A DNA stretch of 15,000 nt, taken from positions 791,074 to 806,073 of the forward strand of contig CAUJGJ010000208.1 in assembly GCA_963170055.1 (NCBI GenBank). The letters are read 5' to 3'. The notes below the pieces were generated by a model. The model saw only the letters and a list, made by a program, of their open reading frames with translations. It made no database searches and was not told where the DNA came from. Below are positions 1 through 8,263 of the stretch, in pieces; the first letter of the stretch is position 1; the number at the start of each line of letters is the position of its first letter. The position numbers were made by a program, and so were the translations under genes. The DNA is from Halisarca cf. caerulea. Lineage: Eukaryota > Porifera > Demospongiae > Chondrillida > Halisarcidae.

Positions 1-61
1 CTCATTGTGTGCTCTCCAAGCTGCACTGCCATACTGAGACAGCAGCTCCAGATTGATGATC
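1..61 (-). CDS. BCAS2: BCAS2 coding exon 4 (cut by window edge)
   Basis: The acceptor is tgtgtgtacag|G, with ag complementing positions 63-62. The first G (61) completes an Arg codon begun in exon 3, then 20 codons read [20 protein letters not shown] to the window edge, in frame. Human BCAS2 has [20 protein letters not shown] at the same place. The acceptor's pyrimidine tract is replaced by (TG)n. Confidence 0.94.
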
Positions 62-2983
62 CTGTACACACACACACACACACAAACAGAAAGAGGAAGC
101 GATCGAGGGAGAATCAGATGAGATTCAGGAAGAAGTATCATTAAACCTGCAACTGCTTTATCCACCAACAATTTTGTGCATGAAATACATACAAGGTCAA
201 AAGTCTGTGTACAGGAGTACTGAATAGTCTGCCACACCCATTTGCTAATCTACCAAAATGTTCCTAAATGAAGAGCGAGAACTCACCACATGAACACAAA
301 AAGTACATACACATTACTGTAGCCAGTGAGAAAGGCTGTGTACGTACTTCAGTTGTTAAAATGTCTACCTGTGCCAAAAGTGGTAGTGGAAAAACAGGTA
401 ACAGGCAGTCCTTGCATGCAAGTGGTCCACTGGATGACTACAGCGAAACCTCTCCGATCTGACACTCGACGGGATTTGAATAAAAATGTCAGATTAGGAA
501 GTTGTTGGACTATGGAGTGACCCTTAGCATACACAAAAATAAGAGAGAATTTCAGACTACAGAGGTGGCAGACTACAGGACTTTCACTGTATTTCGTCAC
601 ATTTCAACTTCCAAACTAGTGCACATTTCGTACAAGAGCATATAAGAGTGCCACAAATTTACCGTAACAAATTGAGTTAGCATCGCTGTGTGCAAACATC
701 CCCTACTTCTTAAAACCACAACACGTTAACACTAGTCTGTGAATGTAGTACGTACATGGGATGCAAATTGAATTTCAATGCAAAGTGTTAATCTTGTTCA
801 CCCTGATCTGTACAGCCTTAACACTGCTGTAACAGAAAAAGTTTGCTAATAGCAGATCAAATCCTCACACGATCTATCACCAGTGTGCTATAAGGCCTTT
901 TTGGGGAATACCACCCTTCATCAGTAGCACTGGGTGACATCCTCTGACAGCCAGGACCCAACTGAAAAGCCGAGAGTAGGCTGTATTGAGGACCAATGAA
1001 AATCGCTTATTTGATCTGCTGAAAATAGCCAGTTACAGGGGTAGAAAATGACAGAATTTGGCAATTTCAATTGGTTATGGCAATTTTCCAAATTCTGTCA
1101 TTAACACTGCTGTAGAATATAGCCTGACAGTACAAGGAGCTACATATCTTGTCCACCCTGACCTGTACAGCATAAACACTGCTGTAGCATATAGCCTGAC
1201 AGTACAAGGAGCTACATATCTTGTTCACCCTGACCTGTACAGCATGAACACTGCTGCAGCGTATAGCCTGACAGTACAAGGAGCTACATATGCAGCATTA
1301 CTGTAAAGCGTTAATCTGCTCCCTGCTGTACTGTAGATTAGCACCTGTCAGGCCTTTGTATGAAAATTCTCCCAAGAAGGAAGAGGAGGGGGCACAAGAA
1401 ATTCTTGTAAAAAGCAATGGAGAAGGGGGAGGGAGGGAAGGGGGCAAAGAGGGAGGGAAGGGAGGGGGCAAGGGGGAGGGAAGGGAGGGGGGCAAAAGGC
1501 ACTTTAATATGGTGACTGTATCTCATAAAATGGTCTGATAAGGAGGTTGTCGGACTACAGAGTGACTCTTAGCATACTTCAATATGGTGACTGTACCTCA
1601 TGAGATGGTCGGATTAGAGAGAATGTTGGATTATAGAGGCGTCACATTACAGAGGTGTCACTGTACATAATGGTTACTGTTGTGGCCTAGTCTATTTCAA
1701 ACCTAAACACTATGGGACCATAATGAAGTCATAAATATTGAATGAACCTACTACTTCAGAGGTTTCAAACCAGTATAATTGCCATCTTGAGCTCCTTGAG
1801 GGTTAACCAGACCACCAGTAAAGCACTACATAGGTTTGACATGTTAACTTGGTAAGGTTCAAGAGGTTTCTGGTGAGTCACTGTGATTCTTGTGCATCTT
1901 GGGCATTCAACTATGACTGCTTTGGATAAACCACCATTCAAACTACAGTGAAGTATAAAAGAAAGTCTACGGTGATACCTCTCTAATCTGACACCTCTAT
2001 AATCCGACATTCTCTCTAATCTGACCATCTTTTGAGGTACAGTTACCATACTAAAGTATGGTAAGAGTCACTTTATAATCCGACAACCTCTGTAATCTGA
2101 CACTATTGTGCTGCTCACAGGGTGTCGGATTGCAAAGGTTCCACTGTACACAATCGCCATGTACATGTAACATTTTCTTTTTTTTGAATTTGGGAGTTTC
2201 CAATCCCATTCCAACCAATGTATAACATGAGCATACATTACAGTTACTCATTCCAATACAGTGGAACCCCTCTAATCCAGCCCCCTGAATTGCAGAAACC
2301 CCTCTAATGTGGACACACACCACTTGAACCAAATGACTCTCCATGCTTTGCCACAGTACATCTTCAACCCCTGAAATGAGGACATCTCGATAATCAGGAC
2401 AGTCATCTCTGATCCCAAGGTGTCCGGATTAGAGGGGTTCCACTGTACTTCAACTCCAATCCACACTACTACAAGCACATCTAACCACAGATACTCCAAC
2501 AACAGTATCTATGATCTAACATACAGTACATACGTACGTTGCAGCCTAACAAAGACACATTATTGTTCCACACAATTAAGGGGCGCTGCGCTCTCCCTTG
2601 GTACACCTTGCAGCTAGTTAGATATACACACATCTACACCATTAACCTAACACCAATAAGAGTTTCACACAAAGTACAGAACACGAAGACGTCACTGTGT
2701 TACACACATGCGTACACATGTATGCATGCACACGCAAAAGCACCACGCAGGTACACATACATGTGCCGTGTGAGTGTAAATTTCTGCCAGACTTTATTTT
2801 GGAAATTTTGTGAATTAGCTCGCATTTGTGAATATTACACTAGCTACAGAATATGTATATTCCTAGTGCATAGAGGAGACTGATCATTCACAAATTGAAA
2901 CGAAAATTACAATCAAGTTTATGATTCAAGTTTTCAATTCATGAGATATATGTCCTGTGAGATAAACAACCATAAAGTGGTTT

Positions 2984-3043
<60 letters not shown>

Positions 3044-3216
3044 GGTATTGGTGCTGATTTCTGCAGGACTTTAGTTTGGAAATGTTGTGAATTAGCTTAC
3101 ATTTGTGAATATAACATGAGGTATGCAGTGTATGGAAAAGACCGAATATTACAATCAATTAAGTGTTTGATTCATGAAATATATGTCCTGTGAGAATGAA
3201 CAACCATAAATGGTAT

Positions 3217-3292
<76 letters not shown>

Positions 3293-3337
3293 ACACACGC
3301 ACAGACACACACACACACACACACAGACACACACACA

Positions 3338-3396
<59 letters not shown>

Positions 3397-3795
3397 GAGA
3401 GCCTGGTGTTCAAGTTGAGCCATGGAGTTCTCAACTGCTTCTTGCCAGGCAACGACATCGTTCTTCTGTGCAGCTGATGGTGCAGGAAGCTCGTATCTGT
3501 GCATGCTTAGCATTTCCATGGGCTGCCGTAGGGCAATCCTCTCCATCTCTGCTTTCAGGATACTAGTCTACAAAGAAACGGGATAGCAACTGAAACCATT
3601 ATTGCATTTCTTCAGGATAATGTAGAACAAGATGTCATTGAAGCTGACTTATACACATATTTCTATATTAAAGATCTTCCATAGAAGCTGTACTAGAACA
3701 TCGATGGTCATATTCAATCAATGTACTGTGAAATATATAGCTACAGAGAATACACACATGCATGCATTTATCAAGCCTGCACCTGAATACATACC

Positions 3796-3888
<93 letters not shown>

Positions 3889-4447
3889 TACAGTTGGTGT
3901 GAGGGGCTGGTTAGTAATCTCTTCTAAGAGCTTAAGCCCGTTGACAGCAGCTGCAGGTTGTGGTATTACAAGTTACAAGTGTGTTTGTGTGGGTGTGTGG
4001 GTGTGGGTGTGTACTGATGTGTGTTCATGCATGTAGTTGCATAACCTGAATACTTACATGTGTGTGTGTTCATGCATGTAGTTGCATAACCTGAATACAT
4101 ACACATGTGTACGTTCATGCATGTAGTTGCATAACATATGCTCCTTGAGCATGTGTTACAATGCATGCATGAAGTTTTAGACAAACCTCAAAAGCTTTCA
4201 TACGCAACGGTAGGCTTTCCAAATAGTTTTTCGCTGGTTTGTAGCGTCTCATTTCTTCCTCAATCATTCGAATTACCTAATGTTGAAATACAGTTCTTCA
4301 TAATGACTACACACAGGAAAGAACTTGGGGCTCAACGTAGGTGGTGCAAATGAAATAAGTAATGTAGCTGTATTAGGTATCAGGTATCATTATCATACTG
4401 AAAAACCATTGAGCCAAGAAGGCAATTGCACAGGGCTGTCAGTAAAT

Positions 4448-4541
<94 letters not shown>

Positions 4542-7500
4542 TACACACACACACAAAGAAGAACAAAATAAGGGAGAAAGGGGGGGAACCACATCATTGA
4601 ATTATAGATCATGTAATAAATGGTGTGATACAAAAAAGGGCCTAGGACTCAGGGGAAAATACAGGTGGAGGCTGTACACAGACCCTGGCAAGGCAGAAAC
4701 AACACATTAATGCATGGAGAGTGATATTATTAAGAGATATGTGAGAGAGAGACTACGAACATAATACACTACTGAGCAGATATTAAGAGCACACTAATTA
4801 ATAATAAAGACATGGAGGAAGGTTATATGCACCACTGGTTGACAGACCGAGCCTTGAAAATGGTATGGCTACCAGCAATGGCGGCTTTTGCAGCTTGTTG
4901 AAGTGCAGCTCGTCTGTCTTTGGATGATGATGAGGGTGCAGCTGTCTTAAGTGTGGAATAGGCGTCGTTTGTGTAGTGGCCCAGGCAACCAATCTCGATG
5001 GTGAGGAGATTCACCTTGAAACCCTTAGCATGTAGATCTGATGCAAGGAATTGGTAGCTGGCCTTGGCCTGCTTTCTTACTCTGGCATTTTCAATACTGG
5101 AAGAAGAGTTCCATGGCACTGTGAGTTCCAGGATGGTGGCTAGGTTACCTTGGATGATAAAGATGTCGGGTCTAGCTGAGGTGCTGATAACAGATGGTGG
5201 GACCGTAGAGGGTGGTTGTTCGACAGCACGGTGGTTAGGCAAGTCTGCAAAGATTTTTGCAGATGGGATAAACTCCTGAAGAAAGGGAATAAGCCTAGCT
5301 AGCACTAGGTCATGGCGATACGTGTACCGACCCTCGGACAAGCTGACAGAACAGCAGCTGAGGATATGCTGAGCATTGCAGTGTGGGTAGCTGCATAGCG
5401 GGCATTTCCTACTTGGCAAGTAGCCCCAACGTGCTAGGGAGGATGGGCTGGGCAAACAGTCACAGCTGGCTCTAAGAATGAAAGAAAGGTGGCCTTCAGG
5501 CATTCCTAGAAGGAGACGCTGCCACAGATGGTCTTCAGAGCCAAGTGGAAGAACATCCAAGAGCTTGGATTGAACTTCTAACTGTTGGAGGTGGGATTCC
5601 CAGTTAGCTGAATATTTCCTTGCAATGGACTTTCTGCAGGTGGATAGGATGTTGGACTTCTTTTGCAGGGTAGTTTGGCATTGTGTGATGGCTTCGTGAA
5701 AAGTATCCACTAGATTACAGTCCAAGTGAGTATCATGTAAGTAGGATGGTGATTTCAGAGCTGGTAGGCAGTCCAATACTAGCTGATCACAGGAGTGGAG
5801 GACAGTGTTGAGAAGAGATAACTTGGCTTCTTCCACGAACTGTGGAAGGAATTTCAAGCTAACACTGTCTGGATGGAATAGAACAGCCAAAGTAGTGCAA
5901 GGAGGAAGGTTGAGCCATTTCTTCAAATATAGCGTGTGATAATTCGTTGGATGGATGAAATGTGGCTTTTTGGGAGATCGTTCACCATTAGGTGGAAGTG
6001 GAGGGCTGGAATCACAAGGTGTTGCAAAATCCAGGTTTTGTACTCTCCACGGATTTTACAGGTGTCTAGAGAGGACAACTGATCTACAATCATAGACTTA
6101 ATGCAAGAAGATGCAGCGAGGCCAGATGACCGGGTACAGTGAGAAATCCACTTACCTAAGAATTTGGTTGGCTGGTCAACAATGTTACGAGTGTTACCAG
6201 CAGATAGAGGAAATGTGACATTGCGATCAACTTGCTTTCCATTGAAGGCTAGAGAGATACACTTCTGGGGTTTGAGGCGTAGATCCAAATCATGGCAGCG
6301 ACGGTCCAAGACGGCTAGGGTTTCTGCATGTTCAGAGCAGCTGCTAGAGATGAGGGTGAGATCATCACAATATCCTTTGACGCGATGGGGAGTGGTGTAG
6401 AAGAGCTTGGGTTGATTGATCTTCTCCCTGACCTTTGGGACTTTGGCAGTAGGAGGCGTAATACTAGGCTTCAGAAAGTGCTTAGAATTGCCCGTTGCAA
6501 GATGCCATTGAGCGATACGCAGGTCTATTATTTCCGTACTACCATTGGGATAGCGGACAGTAGCTGAGCCAGAAGGGTTGAAACCGACAATTGAACAACG
6601 GTACCATCCTGGTGGTTCATCAGATGAAGGCTCGTTCCATTCTAGGTAGATGTGGGAGTCCACTGGGGGAAGGCCTTCAGATGCAGGGACTGGATGGCAA
6701 GGGGTATAACCAAGAGAGGGGTTGGAATTGGCAAGACAAAGGATGGGATTAAATGCCACAAGGAAAATGAGAGGTGACAGAGTGTCTCCCTGGAAGATAC
6801 CCCTCTCAATACTAAACTGATCTGTTGACCAATTTGAGGTGTACACAAATCCTTTGAGTTGTGAGTACGCATGGTTGATGTAACTGGTGATTGAGGATGG
6901 CGTCTGAATATATTCAAGTATGTCGTTGATGAGCTGGTGAGAAATAGAGCCGAAGGCATTGCTTATGTCCAGAAATGACATATATAGTGGCTGGCCTTGG
7001 GATTTGGAATTGCTTAGGATAGCTGAGGTAGTAAAAATGTGTTCCAAGGCACCTGGAATTCCAGAAAGGAATCCTTTCTGGATGGATGGATCGACTATCC
7101 CATTTCCCCGGATGAATTTCTCAAACCTAGATGCAAGGATTCGATTGAAAAGCTTTCCAATAGTAGATGTGAGAGCAATAGGGCGAAAAGAGCTGGGATC
7201 TGATGCAGGACCAGACTTGTAAGCTAGAATGATTTTGCCTACACACCAGGAGGATGGGCAGGTGTGGTCTTTGAGGAGAATACGTGAAAATAAAGTAGCT
7301 AAGAAGTGGTGGCAAGAAGGCAAATGTTTCAAATGGTAGTAGGAAATACCATTACACCCAGGTGCAGACTTAGATGAACATTTCTTCAATGCTTGTTTGA
7401 TCGTACCCGGGGTGATTGGAGATAGATCAAAGACAACATCAATATTAGGAGGAGGCATAGCTGACTCAACCCAGTCTGGTAACACAGTATACTCACATGA

Positions 7501-8263
7501 CTGATCACTGAATGACTGCTGGAAATGGTTGAAGGCTGAGGCTTTATCAAAAGATGGACTTGTGCACTCTTTGCCCCTGATTACATGCTTGCCAAACTTG
7601 TATGGATTTTCACGAAACTTTTTCTCTTGCTGCTGTATCGATCGCATTGAAAATTCAGTAGAACTTGCTTTCAGGGCTTTGTTGTGGGCTCTGACAGCAT
7701 TCAGAAACGCTTTGGGGTTGGAAGGCATTCCACTCCGCAGGCTATTCTTGACAACACTGAGACTATTTGTCATCGTCTTGGTAGAGCTTTCACGATGCGG
7801 ACCACGGGGGTTCACTGCAGGATATTTCTTTTCCAATAGGCCGAACTTCGATAGGATGGAAACCACCTCAAGAACAAAGGATTGTTCCGCGGCATCGTTG
7901 CTTATTAATCCATTAGCGAGATCAAAATGAGTGACAGAAATGTTGTTTCCTATCTCCTTATCAACTAAACGCCAATCAATAGGAACTTGGCTGAGAGAAA
8001 CTAAGTACTAAGTTAAAAAAGAAAAGCAATAAAAACAATAAAAAGAACAACAACAAAAAACAAGATAATAGCTAAAAACAATGAGAAAGTAGTGAAATAC
8101 TAGTTTAAGTAGGAGCCTCCCATAAACTGATCAGTGAAACTACAATGTGTACCAGACGTGCATTTGAGACACTTACTGCATCCTGTACACCCGGAGCTTC
8201 GTATCCTTGATCGTAGTATGGTAGGGCATCCACCAGAAGTTTTTCTTCGTGTCTGTCGGCCAT
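1..8263 (-). CDS. BCAS2: BCAS2/SPF27, pre-mRNA-splicing factor, PRP19 complex core subunit (5' part, 4 exons, 3' end off window)
   Basis: Joined exons on the minus strand are 8263-8177, 4276-4187, 3567-3395 and 61-1, giving about 137 residues. They read through without a stop and line up almost gap-free with human BCAS2 (225 aa). Shared blocks include [16 protein letters not shown], a [11 protein letters not shown] segment, [19 protein letters not shown] and [12 protein letters not shown], followed by [11 protein letters not shown]...NE. Intron phases are 0, 0 and 2, and all splice sites are GT-AG. The start ATG at 8263 has A at -3 and G at +4. The protein is a structural subunit of the nuclear PRP19/NTC complex (yeast Snt309, fission yeast Cwf7), needed for spliceosome activation. 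About 88 C-terminal residues, the coiled-coil part, should lie left of position 1. Introns 1 and 3 are enlarged by transposons and microsatellites. The reading frame is intact in every exon, so I consider the gene functional. The family assignment comes from recalled sequence similarity and was not searched. Confidence 0.95.
66..84. repeat. (CA)n microsatellite at the BCAS2 exon 4 acceptor
   Basis: This is (CA)n on the plus strand, so the transcript reads (UG)n directly before UACAG of the exon 4 splice acceptor. Confidence 0.9.
441..589. mobile_element. pogo/Tigger-like MITE, degenerate
   Basis: The element is 149 bp, flanked by TA (439-440, 590-591). The left end is CAGCGAAACCTCTCCGATCT and the right end reads inward as CAGTGAAAGTCCTGTAGTCT. 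Internal GTCAGATTAGGAAG-type words are inverted relative to the left end. There is no coding capacity. The pogo assignment rests on the CAGTG(G/A)AACCTCT ends and the TA flanks. Confidence 0.6.
1047..1102. repeat. 15-bp inverted repeat (hairpin)
   Basis: AATGACAGAATTTGG (1047-1061) is the exact reverse complement of 1088-1102, with a 26-bp AT-rich loop. It abuts and overlaps the start of the 72-bp tandem repeat. Confidence 0.85.
1100..1291. repeat. 72-bp tandem repeat, about 2.7 copies
   Basis: Units start at 1100, 1172 and 1244, each opening AT(T/A/G)AACACTGCTG and containing AGCCTGACAGTACAAGGAGC. The period is a multiple of three and the unit has no stop in one plus frame and one minus frame, which produces artefactual ORFs. 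A diverged single unit lies near 795-830, suggesting an older, larger array. Confidence 0.9.
1423..1497 (+). repeat. G-rich purine tract (GGGAGG)n
   Basis: A polypurine run of GGGAGGGAAGGGGGC-type repeats has many runs of at least three G, so it could form a G-quadruplex on the plus strand. In the BCAS2 transcript it is C-rich. Confidence 0.75.
1506..1663. mobile_element. pogo/Tigger-like MITE remnant
   Basis: The right end GAGGTGTCACTG is followed by TA (1664-1665). Inside are GTCGGATTAGAGAGAATGTT and a roughly 75-bp direct duplication of AATATGGTGACTGTA (about 1506 and 1582). The left boundary is unclear. It is the same family as 1970-2145, which carries the same words in the opposite orientation. 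Confidence 0.5.
1970..2145. mobile_element. pogo/Tigger-like MITE
   Basis: The element is 176 bp with TA flanks (1968-1969, 2146-2147). The left end is CGGTGATACCTCTCTAATCT and the right end reads inward as CAGTGGAACCTTTGCAATCC. Internal TCTAATCTGAC/TATAATCCGAC words recur four to five times. There is a central palindrome, TACCATACTAAAGTATGGTA. Confidence 0.7.
2259..2445. mobile_element. pogo/Tigger-like MITE, well preserved
   Basis: The element is 187 bp with TA flanks (2257-2258, 2446-2447). The left end is CAGTGGAACCCCTCTAATCC and the right end reads inward CAGTGGAACCCCTCTAATCC, a 20-bp perfect terminal inverted repeat. There is no transposase ORF inside. Confidence 0.85.
2766..3218. repeat. 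Tandemly duplicated unit of about 175-220 bp, each copy ending in (CA)n
   Basis: Copy A (about 2766-2984) and copy B (about 3043-3217) share ordered blocks: TTTCTGC.(A/G)GACTTTA.TTTGGAAAT, TTGTGAATTAGCT, CATTTGTGAATAT, TTACAATCAA, GATATATGTCCTGTGAGA (ATATATGTCCTGTGAGA in B) and AACAACCATAAA. Both run into (CA)n with the same TTTGCAC/TATGCAC junction. Copy A has about 40 extra bases in the middle. Confidence 0.85.
2985..3041. repeat. (CA)n microsatellite
   Basis: 57 bp of uninterrupted CA, between the two copies of the duplicated unit. Confidence 0.97.
3218..3394. repeat. Long (CA)n microsatellite abutting the BCAS2 exon 3 donor
   Basis: About 177 bp of CA with CAGACA and CGCA interruptions around 3286-3346. 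The last CA pairs form the 5' splice site GT of BCAS2 intron 3. All Thr-His or Cys-Val ORFs here are repeat artefacts. Confidence 0.97.
3395..3567 (-). CDS. BCAS2: BCAS2 coding exon 3
   Basis: The acceptor is tttgtag|ACTAGT, with ag at 3569-3568. The exon encodes [16 protein letters not shown], then [21 protein letters not shown] and [11 protein letters not shown], and ends AG|gtgtgtgt in phase 2. The donor GT at 3394-3393 is the first dinucleotide of a (GT)n tract of about 177 bp, so many cryptic GTs follow directly. The downstream dipeptide-repeat reading (Cys-Val)n is intron. Confidence 0.96.
3800..3887. repeat. (GT)n microsatellite in BCAS2 intron 2
   Basis: About 88 bp of uninterrupted TG/GT on the plus strand, so (CA)n in the BCAS2 transcript. 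The rest of intron 2 (3568-4186) shows no coding signal. Confidence 0.97.
4023..4136. repeat. Tandem repeat of 44-46 bp, three copies
   Basis: GTTCATGCATGTAGTTGCATAAC... begins at 4023, 4069 and 4113. The first two spacers read CTGAATAC(T/A)TACA(C)ATGTGT. The TGCATGCA-like palindromic core is kept in all copies. Confidence 0.88.
4187..4276 (-). CDS. BCAS2: BCAS2 coding exon 2
   Basis: This 90-bp exon (30 codons) is too short to show as a stand-alone ORF. It is bounded by the acceptor ...caacattag (4277-4279) and the donor GAG|gtttgt (4186-4181). The translation runs [20 protein letters not shown] and ends KAFE, matching the human stretch LVEEETRRYRPTKNYL...AFE. Phase is 0 on both sides. It was found by requiring the protein segment missing between exons 1 and 3. 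Confidence 0.94.
4451..4554. repeat. Compound (CA)n-(GCAC)n microsatellite
   Basis: (AC)n runs 4451-4510, (GCAC)n about 4511-4540, then (AC)n to 4554. It lies just beyond the 3' side of the LINE in BCAS2 intron 1. Confidence 0.96.
4823..5926 (-). pseudogene. LINE ORF, C-terminal part: thumb, CCHC zinc knuckle, restriction-like endonuclease
   Basis: The frame is open from before 5926 to TAA 4825-4823. The track starts at TTG, not ATG, so this is the continuation of the RT protein after a frameshift rather than a separate gene. It opens LKKWLNLPP, the expected continuation of RIITRY at the end of the upstream frame. Residues (from 5926): CCHC knuckle C175-x2-C178-x8-H187-x4-C192 (5404-5351), then [10 protein letters not shown]...ILELTVPW with PD (253-254)-x12-E267, followed by ARVRKQ.K..Y (281-291) and [12 protein letters not shown] (307-318). 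This is the layout of R2-type restriction-like endonucleases that nick the target DNA for target-primed reverse transcription. It lacks the AP-endonuclease of L1/Jockey-type LINEs. Confidence 0.85.
5923..5935 (-). other. Frameshift in the LINE ORF
   Basis: The upstream frame reads ...ACA CGC TAT ATT TGA and the downstream frame reads CTA TAT TTG AAG AAA TGG. Conserved protein sequence runs across this point, so one base has been lost or two gained here. Confidence 0.8.
6496..6654 (-). other. Tudor/SH3-barrel-like domain inserted within the LINE reverse transcriptase
   Basis: About 53 residues have the pattern W.EP...PPGWY.C.I.....G.A.V.YP.G..E.IDL....W, with key words [28 protein letters not shown] and AQWHL. 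Alternating hydrophobic strands with W/Y/W and an acidic end are typical of Tudor-like or other small five-stranded barrels. It sits between motif B (ends about 6763) and motif C (YCDD, about 6370). I infer the fold from the pattern only. Confidence 0.55.
8011..8095 (+). repeat. A-rich tract upstream of the LINE ORF
   Basis: A-rich sequence (AAAAAAGAAAAGC, AACAATAAAAAGAACAACAAC) on the plus strand. On the LINE/BCAS2 strand it is a long T-rich run just upstream of the open frame. It may mark the element's 5' junction or an A-rich tail of an unrelated insertion. Confidence 0.5.
8177..8263 (-). CDS. BCAS2: BCAS2 coding exon 1
   Basis: This exon encodes 29 residues from the initiator Met (8263-8261) through [16 protein letters not shown] to QDA. 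It ends in phase 0 at a consensus donor, GCA|gtaagt (8176-8171). The ATG is in a good context (aaaATGG). The next start-proximal block in human BCAS2 ([17 protein letters not shown]) is nearly identical, and this fixes the start. Confidence 0.95.

Larger units (their letters stand above)
62..3394 (-). other. BCAS2 intron 3 (transposon- and microsatellite-rich)
   Basis: The intron is 3.3 kb and phase 2. It begins in (GT)n and ends in (TG)n-TACAG. Beyond the individually listed repeats, I see no coding exon in 85-440, 592-1045, 1292-1420, 1665-1968 or 2448-2765. These stretches are AT-rich unique-looking DNA with a few catgcatg/acgtacgt words. A lone divergent partial copy of the 72-bp repeat sits near 795-830. 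Confidence 0.8.
5923..8007 (-). pseudogene. LINE ORF, N-terminal part: reverse transcriptase with an extra domain between motifs B and C
   Basis: About 694 codons are open from 8007; the first ATG downstream is at 7773. Residues below are counted from the GTG at 7866. RT signatures are [17 protein letters not shown] (167-183), [19 protein letters not shown] (216-234), [14 protein letters not shown] (263-276), motif [12 protein letters not shown] (about 297-307), motif [14 protein letters not shown] (356-368), motif [11 protein letters not shown] (498-507), LKPQKC and KFLGKWIS (568-575). The catalytic Asp residues of A and C are present. Between B and C lie about 130 residues, including an extra domain (405-457). 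The frame stops at TGA 5925-5923, in the middle of a conserved thumb segment that continues in another frame at 5926. This copy therefore cannot make the full protein. It codes for RNA-templated DNA synthesis at the target site. Confidence 0.9.
4600..8010 (-). mobile_element. RLE-type non-LTR retrotransposon (LINE), 5'-incomplete and frameshifted, in BCAS2 intron 1
   Basis: The minus-strand coding region at 8007-4823 has the order RT, thumb, CCHC knuckle, restriction-like endonuclease, as in R2/R4/NeSL/CRE/Hero-group LINEs. No LTRs, protease or integrase are seen. The frame is open from the stop at 8010-8008 with no early ATG, so the 5' end is missing or diverged. A T-rich stretch (A-rich on the plus strand, 8011-8095) lies upstream. 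Downstream of the stop, 4822-4600 looks like 3' UTR; the exact 3' end is not visible. It is followed by C/T-rich DNA and a (TG)n/(TGCG)n microsatellite on the element strand. It lies in the sense direction of BCAS2, so its sequence is transcribed within the intron. Confidence 0.9.

Noticed and set aside
1058..1306. Plus-strand ORF with three 24-residue repeats ([20 protein letters not shown])
   Set aside because: The repeat is seen equally as DNA, an antisense ORF exists too, there is no good start or flanking homology, and it lies in a BCAS2 intron. I treat it as a 72-bp satellite.
2539..2883. 114-codon plus-strand ORF
   Set aside because: It overlaps the duplicated intronic unit, has low-complexity CATG-rich sequence and no family resemblance.
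3159..3546. Minus-strand ORFs rich in Cys-Val and plus-strand ORFs of Thr-His
   Set aside because: They are dinucleotide-repeat translations. Only the 3395-3567 part is a real exon (BCAS2).
5923..5926. Two overlapping ORFs read as a bicistronic retrotransposon or programmed frameshift
   Set aside because: The second frame starts at TTG inside a conserved thumb segment and no slippery site is apparent. A mutation is simpler.
4600..8010. Retrovirus or LTR retrotransposon
   Set aside because: There are no LTRs, protease, RNase H or integrase. The PD..E endonuclease after the RT is a LINE trait.
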